This document shows, piece after piece, positions 15,311-21,277 of a stretch of 21,277 bases of DNA. The stretch is from assembly GCA_035354275.1 (NCBI GenBank), contig DAOQAU010000028.1, positions 1 through 21,277 of the forward strand, written 5' to 3'. Positions within the stretch are counted from its first letter, which is position 1. Every line of letters starts with the position of its first letter. A model generated the notes under the pieces. That model did not search any database. It worked only from the letters and a program-made list of their open reading frames with translations, and was not told where the DNA came from. The position numbers were made by a program, and so were the translations under genes. This DNA comes from DAOQAU01 sp035354275. Lineage in GTDB: Bacteria; Cyanobacteriota; Vampirovibrionia; Gastranaerophilales; Gastranaerophilaceae.

Positions 15311-15726
15311 AAAACTACGGTGCCCAGCAGCCTTTAATGATTGAAAAAATAATAGCAGGACTTAGTTATATTACTTTCGGATTTGTAGGCTTCATTTGGC
15401 TTTTGATAGGAATTTTTACAAAAAATTCTCTAAGACCTTACCTTAAGTATCACATTTTTCAGTCGATTTTTATTTCAATAGCTTATTTTTTGGTTTGTCA
15501 GTTTTTAGGATTAATTTTGAATATTCTAAGCATAATTCCATTTATTAATCAAATTGTAATGCAAATTACGCTATATCTCAATATGCCTTTGTTCTTTGGT
15601 TTTTCTATAATACAGGTTGCGATTTATGCAGTTATTTTTTATCTTGTCGCAACAAGTTTTCAAGGAAAATACAGTTATATTCCATGGATTTCGGAAATAA
15701 TTAAGGCAAACGTAAGAAACAGTTAA
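15307..15726 (+). CDS. Multi-helix membrane protein, Tic20/DUF4870-like
   Basis: 139 residues with three to four hydrophobic helices: about 16-37, 50-75, 78-95 and 98-116. The segment LRPYLKYHIFQSIF (42-55) before the second helix matches the R-x-x-x-x-H/N-x-x-Q pattern seen at the same place in Tic20/DUF4870 proteins. In Cyanobacteria Tic20 homologues are inner-membrane proteins of unclear role; in plastids they are part of the import channel. The start codon overlaps the TPR gene stop (ATGA). The TAA stop overlaps the helicase stop by 4 nt on the other strand. The family call is tentative. Confidence 0.55.
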   Translation: MKNYGAQQPLMIEKIIAGLSYITFGFVGFIWLLIGIFTKNSLRPYLKYHIFQSIFISIAYFLVCQFLGLILNILSIIPFINQIVMQITLYLNMPLFFGFSIIQVAIYAVIFYLVATSFQGKYSYIPWISEIIKANVRNS

Positions 15727-17960
15727 ATTATTTCTGTAATGGGCTCTCTCAGAAGCAACTTCAAAGATTCACCTATTGTACCTGAAAGTTGTTTATAATA
15801 TTCCATATCGTTTTTGTTATTTTCTAATTCAGCCAACTGATAACCCTTTTTAGAAATATTTCTCATTTGTTTAAGCAAATCCACCGTTTGTGTAATTTCT
15901 TTAAACAAACTTCCTTCATCTCTTATTGTTTTATGTAAAACCCCACAATAAAGTCCTTTCCAATTTCTTCTGGAACCGCTAAATTTACTGTTTAGCTCCG
16001 CCCATTCGTATAAATGTTTTACGGCATCTTTGTCTTGAGCAACTTCAGAATTTTTGTTAAGAGTATTAAATTTGTCTAAATAACTGTCGAAATCATCTAC
16101 AAACCAACTTATTTTATCGTTTTTATGTCCAAAGAATTCTGTTTCTTTATTGTAATCATCTTTTTGACTAAGATTAGCTAATGAGCCTACTACAGCAGCT
16201 AATTCAATAGGATTAAGCGTTGCCAATTTTTTATCGTAGATTAAGTCGATAATAGGCAGCTGTTGATAGCCATTTATTTTAGCCAAAAGTTGGCCTTTAG
16301 TTGTAAGTTTATTGTCAGAAGTTATATAATCCAAATGTTTAAGCATCTCTCTTTTATTTTCAAAAAGCTTAAACATTGAAAGATATTTTTTCTCAGAGGC
16401 TTTTGGGTTTGTATCATAAGAGTGCAGGGATTTTTTAAGTATGGTTTTGATTAATTCGTCATCTTGATAATGCTTACAATATCCCGCAACAAAAGAAAAG
16501 TCAGGATTAAATGCACTTTCAAGAGAATTCGGCGATTCATCAATCAAAATATTAAAAATTTCTTTTTCTTCTTTATCTTTTGGTGTTGTATAAACATAGC
16601 CGATTTTGTCTATACCTCTTCTTCCTGCACGGCCTGCCATTTGATGAAATTCATTTGCCGTGATTTCTCTTTTACCGTCATCGCCATCTGCAGATTGTGC
16701 AGAAGTCGGTTTTCTTGTATCTGAAATTATAACTGTTTTTGCAGGCATATTAATTCCTGCAGAAAGAGTTTCTGTTGCTATTACAAGTTTTACCAATTTT
16801 TTCTGGAATAATTCTTCTACCAGCTCTTTTTGTGTCGGCAAAAGCCCTGCATTATGAAGAGCATATCCTTTTAACAAAGCATTTGTATTAAGAGTTTCTC
16901 CCAGATATTTTCCATTTTTTGTATATTGGTCTATTATTTTTTGAATTTCTTCTTTTTCTTTTCTACTTGTCAACTGTAAAGTCGATTTATCAAATTCATC
17001 AAGTAATTTTTTGCTAAATTTCCTACTAAAAATAAATAAAATAGCAGGCAGTCTGTCTTTGCCCTTAAGCTCAGAAATAAATTTAATATAAGCTTTTTTA
17101 ACATCATTAGCGTCTTTTGATTTTTGGTGCTGATGTTTTTTTAACTTACGACCTTCTACATTTTCCCCTGTTAAATTATGAGTTTCAAAAACAAGCGGAA
17201 CATGCCTTTTTTCAGGTGGAACATCAATCAAATTACTTTTTTTGCCTTTTACATCAGACATCCAATTATTAATTTGATTATTATTGCCTATAGTCGCAGA
17301 AAGAGATAGAAGTTGAACATTTTTATCTGTCAAAATAATTGACTGTTCCCAAATGCCGCCCCTGTCAACATCTCCAAGGTAGTGTAATTCATCAAAAACT
17401 ACCGTTTTTAATTTTAATAAATTATCAGGATTGTCCTGAAATTTCTTTGAAAAAAGCATGTTACGATAAATTTCTGTAGTCATGACTATAATCGGAGCAT
17501 CAGCATTGATTTTTATATCTCCTGTTAAAAGCCCAACATTATCTTTACCGTATAAAGTCTGCAACTCCCTATACTTTTGATTACTTAGAGCCTTCAGGGG
17601 CGTTGTATAAAAAGTTTTTTTGCCCTCAGAAAGGTTTTTTGTTATTACATAGTAAGCAATAGCGGTTTTACCGGTTCCTGTAGGTGCTGTTACCAAAACG
17701 TCTTCTCCCTTATAAAGCTTTGCTGCAGCCTTTTTTTGGTATTCATCAGGATAACACCCTCTCGGTAATTTAAAATAATTTTCTTCTAATGTTTCATAAA
17801 ATTGAGGTTCAGTTGAAAAATTATAACTGTCGCCTTTGACAAAAGTATCCGAATGTTTTTGATTCGGCAATTTGATTGGTGGGGTATTGCCCGCAGTTCT
17901 TTGATAAGGAATCCTATTATTTCTTCTTTCTCCCGTAAAGCTTATTTTAAGTATTTGCAT
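15723..17960 (-). CDS. Ski2-type DExH RNA helicase with N-terminal ISFTG extension
   Basis: 745 residues. Superfamily 2 motifs in order: LVTAPTGTGKT (Walker A, 89-99), TTPLKALSNQK (Ia), VVFDELHYLGDVDRG (DELH, 190-193), LLSLSATIGN (III), VIATETLSAGINMPAKTV (V) and HQMAGRAGRRG (VI, ~438-449). The ETLSAGINMPA and QMAGRAGRRG forms are typical of Ski2/Mtr4 and cyanobacterial HelY-like helicases, which unwind structured RNA. The ~85 residues before the helicase core are unrelated to it and start MQILKISFTG, the recurrent motif. Start supported by GGAG 6 nt upstream; TATAAT at 17987-17992. It converges with a 4-nt stop overlap on the Tic20-like gene. Confidence 0.9.
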   Translation of the reverse strand: MQILKISFTGERRNNRIPYQRTAGNTPPIKLPNQKHSDTFVKGDSYNFSTEPQFYETLEENYFKLPRGCYPDEYQKKAAAKLYKGEDVLVTAPTGTGKTAIAYYVITKNLSEGKKTFYTTPLKALSNQKYRELQTLYGKDNVGLLTGDIKINADAPIIVMTTEIYRNMLFSKKFQDNPDNLLKLKTVVFDELHYLGDVDRGGIWEQSIILTDKNVQLLSLSATIGNNNQINNWMSDVKGKKSNLIDVPPEKRHVPLVFETHNLTGENVEGRKLKKHQHQKSKDANDVKKAYIKFISELKGKDRLPAILFIFSRKFSKKLLDEFDKSTLQLTSRKEKEEIQKIIDQYTKNGKYLGETLNTNALLKGYALHNAGLLPTQKELVEELFQKKLVKLVIATETLSAGINMPAKTVIISDTRKPTSAQSADGDDGKREITANEFHQMAGRAGRRGIDKIGYVYTTPKDKEEKEIFNILIDESPNSLESAFNPDFSFVAGYCKHYQDDELIKTILKKSLHSYDTNPKASEKKYLSMFKLFENKREMLKHLDYITSDNKLTTKGQLLAKINGYQQLPIIDLIYDKKLATLNPIELAAVVGSLANLSQKDDYNKETEFFGHKNDKISWFVDDFDSYLDKFNTLNKNSEVAQDKDAVKHLYEWAELNSKFSGSRRNWKGLYCGVLHKTIRDEGSLFKEITQTVDLLKQMRNISKKGYQLAELENNKNDMEYYKQLSGTIGESLKLLLREPITEII

Positions 17961-17986
17961 TTTATCTCCAACACGACTCGCACATT

Positions 17987-17992
17987 ATTATA
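17987..17992 (-). promoter_or_regulatory. -10 box for the helicase gene
   Basis: A perfect TATAAT on the minus strand 26 nt before the ATG, giving a ~20-nt leader with GGAG. The -35 region is poly-A-rich without a clear match. Confidence 0.45.
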
Positions 17993-18049
17993 AATTCCGT
18001 CATTTTTTTTTTTGCTACTTGGAAAGAAAATTCTTTACAAAACTATACC

Positions 18050-18078
18050 TTGAAAACAATGGCTATTCAGAATAAAAT
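18050..18078 (+). promoter_or_regulatory. Promoter with -10 ending 6 nt before the ATG (leaderless candidate)
   Basis: TTGAAA (18050-18055, 5 of 6), 17-bp spacer, TAAAAT (18073-18078, 5 of 6), six bases, then the ATG at 18085. No Shine-Dalgarno lies in between. This is the strongest of the three leaderless candidates. Confidence 0.6.
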
Positions 18079-18084
18079 GTTTAT

Positions 18085-18888
18085 ATGAAAAAGATCTTTC
18101 TTTTAATCTTGGTATTGGGATTTTTCGGATTTCAAGTTTGCTTGGCTGATGAGCTTGACGAAGCAAGCGGGATTAATGATGAAAACGCTATCAGTAATGA
18201 AAGCGAAACAACCAATGTGGAAGAAATAAACAACATATTTACAAATGATCCGCAAAACACAATGGAGTTGCACGGATATTTAGAATATGACGAAATTCCC
18301 GACAATACGGTTTACTTAGATCAGGCATCAAAAAAATCTCCTGATTTTAAACCGCCGATAAAAATCACATCAAAATCACTTCTTACACCTTCAAATAAAA
18401 AACCGACCATTCCGCAGTATAAAACTTTGGATTTGGTATCAAAATTTTCTACTCAAGAATATGATATAAACGAAATAAATTCAAACTATTCAGAAAAAGC
18501 CGGAAGATTAACTTTTGGAACCATGTACAATTCAGACTTAGACAACGCGCAAATCAACTATTCTACCGGCTTTTTTACCCGCTATGACTGGAAAAAATTT
18601 GCCATTGCATCAGGTTATTCCAGAAGTACCAACAGTAATTACGACTCTTATTACGATAAAGTTTATTTCGCCCCTGAATTTAAAATCACAAAAAGACTTT
18701 CTATTTTGGATATAGTCCAAAGCGATGTGCAACAAATCAAGAAAAAAAATGAGATTGTATTAAGATACACCCCGAATTTAAAAAGATATGCAGATGAAGT
18801 TCAATTTGAAATAGGTGCAGGACAGTACTTCCGCGAAGACGAATATGTTAATTCCGCTATAAGATTTTCTACAAGGTTTAAATTGTAA
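18085..18888 (+). CDS. Secreted beta-rich protein, possibly outer-membrane
   Basis: 267 residues, unrecognised. A Sec signal peptide (hydrophobic core FLLILVLGFFGF, cleavage likely after CLA, residue ~21) is followed by an acidic, Asn-rich region. Residues ~165-267 alternate polar and aromatic residues in beta-strand fashion (GRLTFGTMYNS, YSTGFFTRYDW, KFAIASGYSR, EIVLRYTP, VQFEIGAGQYF, SAIRFSTRFKL) and end in F-K-L, compatible with an outer-membrane barrel or beta-sandwich. The start is inferred to be leaderless from the -10 box position. Promoters for this gene and the helicase diverge within 125 bp. Confidence 0.7.
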   Translation: MKKIFLLILVLGFFGFQVCLADELDEASGINDENAISNESETTNVEEINNIFTNDPQNTMELHGYLEYDEIPDNTVYLDQASKKSPDFKPPIKITSKSLLTPSNKKPTIPQYKTLDLVSKFSTQEYDINEINSNYSEKAGRLTFGTMYNSDLDNAQINYSTGFFTRYDWKKFAIASGYSRSTNSNYDSYYDKVYFAPEFKITKRLSILDIVQSDVQQIKKKNEIVLRYTPNLKRYADEVQFEIGAGQYFREDEYVNSAIRFSTRFKL

Positions 18889-18904
18889 AAATTTTTCTGT
18901 TTTT

Positions 18905-18933
18905 TTGCATAAATGTAGGAAGTCGGGTATAAT
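18905..18933 (+). promoter_or_regulatory. Promoter of the divIC-like/TPR operon
   Basis: TTGCAT (18905-18910), 17-bp spacer, perfect TATAAT (18928-18933). The expected start near 18940 leaves a ~22-nt leader carrying AGGAG before the ATG at 18962. Confidence 0.6.
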
Positions 18934-18961
18934 GTTGTCATGATAAACAGTTAGGAGCTTT

Positions 18962-19453
18962 ATGACGAAAGAAAGTGATAAAAGCAGGAAAAAAAGAAAT
19001 TCAACTCCTGCAAGAAACGTTCACAGAGCGAACAATCCGGAAAACGAAACGCTTATAGATAAAACTAAAATTAAAAACAAACAACGCAAAAACAGAATAA
19101 GATTTTATTATTCTTTTTTAACGGTAGTTTTGCTTATTTGCATAGCACAAATAGGTTTTAGTGCTATTTTAAATATCTCAAAAACTATTTCCTATCAAAC
19201 AAAAATCGCAACGATGAAAAAAACAAAAAATCAGGCTGAAGTGAGAAACAAAAAACTTAAAGAAGAAATTGACAATTTCTCTTCGGCTTCAAGCCTTGAA
19301 GCCATTGCCAGAAACAATTTAAAAATGGCAGGCCAAGACGAAGTTTTGGTTATTATCAACACGGCACAAGAAGCAAATTCTGAAAAATCAGATAAAAAAA
19401 ATAATAAAACCAAGAAGCCAAAAAGCAACAAGAACAAAAAAGATAATCGGTAA
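18962..19453 (+). CDS. DivIC/FtsB-like septum formation protein
   Basis: 163 residues. Bitopic division protein of the FtsB/DivIC family, which joins FtsL and FtsQ in the divisome. It has a long basic cytoplasmic N-terminus (1-47), one membrane helix (48-70), an extracytoplasmic coiled coil (~78-106), and the family motif LEAIARNNLKMAGQDEVLVI (112-131), equivalent to the E-x-I-A-R-x-x-L-x-M-x-x-x-x-E-x-v signature. A Lys/Asn-rich tail (~140-163) is unusual for the family. AGGAG lies 6 nt before the ATG. The next gene starts two bases after its stop. Confidence 0.85.
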   Translation: MTKESDKSRKKRNSTPARNVHRANNPENETLIDKTKIKNKQRKNRIRFYYSFLTVVLLICIAQIGFSAILNISKTISYQTKIATMKKTKNQAEVRNKKLKEEIDNFSSASSLEAIARNNLKMAGQDEVLVIINTAQEANSEKSDKKNNKTKKPKSNKNKKDNR

Positions 19454-19455
19454 AA

Positions 19456-21159
19456 ATGAACAATGAAGTTGTATATTATGTCAAAAATTCTTTTGAGCTT
19501 AAAAGCCAAGGACATTTTAAGCCTGCAATAGAGATGCTTTACAAAGCTCTTGCTATTGAGCCGGAAAATCTGGAAATTTTGGTGCAGTTGGCTCATTTAT
19601 ATAAGCTTTTAGGTAATTTGGAAAAATGTTTTTATTATGCCGAAAAAGTTTTAGAAATCGATAAAAATCATATCGAATGTTTGCTTTTAATTAAAGATAT
19701 ATATATTTCTCAAGAAAAAATAAAAGAAGCTCTTGATATTGCAGACAAAATTTTTGAAGCAAAACCTTTTAATGAAAATTTGGCTCAAAAAATAAAACTT
19801 TTAAACATCCTAAATGATTCACAACAAATTGAAAAAATAGAAAAAAACTTAAAAGATGCGGATGACAAAGTTTTCTTTGAATTGGCAGATTTTTATTTTA
19901 ATAACAAAAACCTTGAAAAAGCATTAGAAATGGCAATCTCAGGATATGCCAAAAATCAAAAAAATAAAGATTTATTAATGCTTTTAGGCAAAATTTATTT
20001 TGAAAAAAATGATTTTGAAAACGCGCAAAAATATTTTGAAGAATACGCACAAAAAGAAAAGACACCTGAAGTCTTAAATTATTTAGGACTTTTAAAATTA
20101 AATTTTTTACAATATCAAAAAGCCACAGAATATTTTGCAAAAGCTTTTGAACTCGATGAAAAAAACAGTGAATATTCATATAATCTTGCAAGTGCAAATT
20201 TTTTGAGAGGCTGGTTTGACGAAGCTTTAAAATACTTTACGCTTGCAATATCATTAAATCCTGAAAGACTTGACTATCACTATTCTTTAGCATATTTATA
20301 TTATCAAAAAAAAGCTTATGAAAAAGCTTTAATTGAACTGAATTATATTCTTTCAAAAGAAAATTTTGCTATGGCAACAACCCTTAAGTCTATGATAAAA
20401 GCAAAACAAGGCAATATAATTGAGGCAAAAAGTGATCTGGAAAATATCTTGAAAGAAAATCCTGAAGATGATTTTGCACTGTCTGCTTTGGGCAAAATTT
20501 ATTCAGAATTAAAAAATTACGATGCCGCAAAAAATGTTTTAGAACAAGCAACATTAATAAAACCCGAATCGCTTGATTATATCAGTGATTTAACTGAAAT
20601 AGAAATCGAAAGCAGAAATTTTGACAGGGCACTTGAACTTGCAAACGAAATTATCAAAAAAAATGGGAAATATGTCCATGCCTATGTTTTGCTTGCAAAA
20701 ATATATTTCGCCAAAAACGAATTTGACAAAGTTTTTAATGCGGCACAAGACATAATCGAACTGGATTCAAACAATCCAGAAGGTTACTACTACAACTCGC
20801 TTTCGCTTTTTGAACAGGGCGATGTAAATTTTGCAATAGAAAGTCTGAAAAAAGCAATTTCACTTGACTTAAATAATTCTGCCCTATATATTAAAATGAG
20901 CGAATTTTATCAGGAATTAGGAGATTTTAAACAAGCCTATGCATGGGCAAAAGAAGCTTGCGATATTGACGAAGCGTCTTATCAAACAAAATGGTTATGC
21001 GCCAAATTAGCCGCTCAACTTAAAGAAGAAAAAGCAGCAGTAAATTATTACTCACACAGCTACAGGCTTGCTTCTTTTGATAAAGATTTGGTACAAGAAT
21101 ACTCGCAATATTTAAAATCGATAGGAAAAGAAAAACAGGCAAAAGCACTTTTAAAATAA
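19456..21159 (+). CDS. Large tetratricopeptide repeat protein (about 15-17 TPRs)
   Basis: 567 residues, almost wholly TPR units from residue ~3 to the end (for example IEMLYKALAIEPENLEILVQ, YSYNLASANFLRGWFDEALK, YYYNSLSLFEQGDVNFAIES). No signal peptide or membrane helix is seen, so it is probably a cytoplasmic superhelical scaffold. It starts two bases after the divIC-like gene and has no strong ribosome site, so it is likely coupled to it; a partnership with the divisome or cell envelope is possible but only inferred. It is unrelated in repeat order to the 351-residue TPR protein. Confidence 0.9.
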   Translation: MNNEVVYYVKNSFELKSQGHFKPAIEMLYKALAIEPENLEILVQLAHLYKLLGNLEKCFYYAEKVLEIDKNHIECLLLIKDIYISQEKIKEALDIADKIFEAKPFNENLAQKIKLLNILNDSQQIEKIEKNLKDADDKVFFELADFYFNNKNLEKALEMAISGYAKNQKNKDLLMLLGKIYFEKNDFENAQKYFEEYAQKEKTPEVLNYLGLLKLNFLQYQKATEYFAKAFELDEKNSEYSYNLASANFLRGWFDEALKYFTLAISLNPERLDYHYSLAYLYYQKKAYEKALIELNYILSKENFAMATTLKSMIKAKQGNIIEAKSDLENILKENPEDDFALSALGKIYSELKNYDAAKNVLEQATLIKPESLDYISDLTEIEIESRNFDRALELANEIIKKNGKYVHAYVLLAKIYFAKNEFDKVFNAAQDIIELDSNNPEGYYYNSLSLFEQGDVNFAIESLKKAISLDLNNSALYIKMSEFYQELGDFKQAYAWAKEACDIDEASYQTKWLCAKLAAQLKEEKAAVNYYSHSYRLASFDKDLVQEYSQYLKSIGKEKQAKALLK

Positions 21160-21174
21160 TTGAAAAGTCGAAAT

Positions 21175-21203
21175 TTGTCCTTAAAATAAATAAATGTTAT
21201 ACT
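21175..21203 (+). promoter_or_regulatory. Promoter in front of repeated element copy B
   Basis: TTGTCC (21175-21180, 4 of 6), 17-bp spacer, TATACT (21198-21203, 5 of 6). The expected start near 21210-21214 coincides with the first bases of the conserved GAGGATAC, as expected for an independently transcribed RNA. Confidence 0.55.
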
Positions 21204-21213
21204 GTTTTGTACA

Positions 21214-21277
21214 GAGGATACAGAAAAATTTGAAAAATGACAATTTTTCTTAATTTTTCAAATCCGACCTTAGAAGT
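21214..21277 (+). ncRNA. Repeated structured element, copy B (truncated by window end)
   Basis: Matches 7601-7665 along its full visible length (GAGGAyACrGAA, ACAATTTT, AATTTT, TCCGrCCTTA; about 48 of 65 aligned positions). An 11-bp stem ATTTGAAAAAT/ATTTTTCAAAT forms within it. If it is full length, a GTAAAAGCC-type stem and a CCTC 3' end should follow beyond 21277. Its own promoter lies directly upstream. No annotated RNA family recognised. Confidence 0.5.

Noticed and set aside
15723..17960. Anti-phage defence system built on the Ski2-like helicase or the HNH protein
   Set aside because: The two genes are far apart, neither has a defence-type partner, and the helicase resembles housekeeping HelY-like enzymes.

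Overview
The window is AT-rich, gene-dense bacterial chromosome carrying mostly single-copy cellular genes. The best guess is an uncultured gut member of the Melainabacteria/Vampirovibrionia (Gastranaerophilales type). That is inference from three things: an AMIN-like envelope protein and a Tic20/DUF4870-like membrane protein (both families common around Cyanobacteria), low GC, and several unrelated proteins sharing a short N-terminal Ser/Asn-Phe-x-Gly motif that I associate with this group. No mobile element, CRISPR array, rRNA or tRNA was recognised.

Layout. 1-1565 (+) is the 3' two-thirds of valS. A HicA-like gene overlaps it tail to tail. A GC-rich intergenic stretch with repeats (1895-2337) follows, then a small acidic gene (-) and a split-motif HNH protein gene (+). 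At 3896-7491 (-) a large AMIN-like/TM/Glu-rich envelope protein is translationally coupled to a solute-binding lipoprotein. A 100-N assembly gap sits inside a hexanucleotide repeat in that envelope gene. At 7561-7755 lies a three-hairpin element, and a second, truncated copy ends the window at 21277. A 748-residue membrane-associated protein with an internal duplication occupies 7761-10007 (-). From 10294 (+) run rpiB, rsfS and an alpha-1,2-fucosyltransferase, ended by a small convergent gene. Then come GT2 and GT8 glycosyltransferases, a nine-repeat TPR protein and the Tic20-like protein. A Ski2-type helicase (-) converges on that operon. The last block (+) holds a secreted beta-rich protein, a DivIC/FtsB-like division protein and a 567-residue TPR protein.

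How the genes fit together. valS, rpiB, rsfS and the divIC-like gene are housekeeping. The GT11/GT2/GT8 set suggests a fucosylated surface glycan. The AMIN-like protein, SBP lipoprotein and secreted protein are envelope components.

Most interesting signals: (1) the [S/N]-F-x-G N-terminal motif on five otherwise unrelated proteins, including nucleases/RNA-acting folds and a helicase; (2) a repeated structured element, a possible small RNA, at 7561 and 21171; (3) three genes without a well-placed Shine-Dalgarno whose -10 box ends exactly 6 nt before the ATG, suggesting leaderless mRNAs; (4) a long hyphenated dyad upstream of rpiB.
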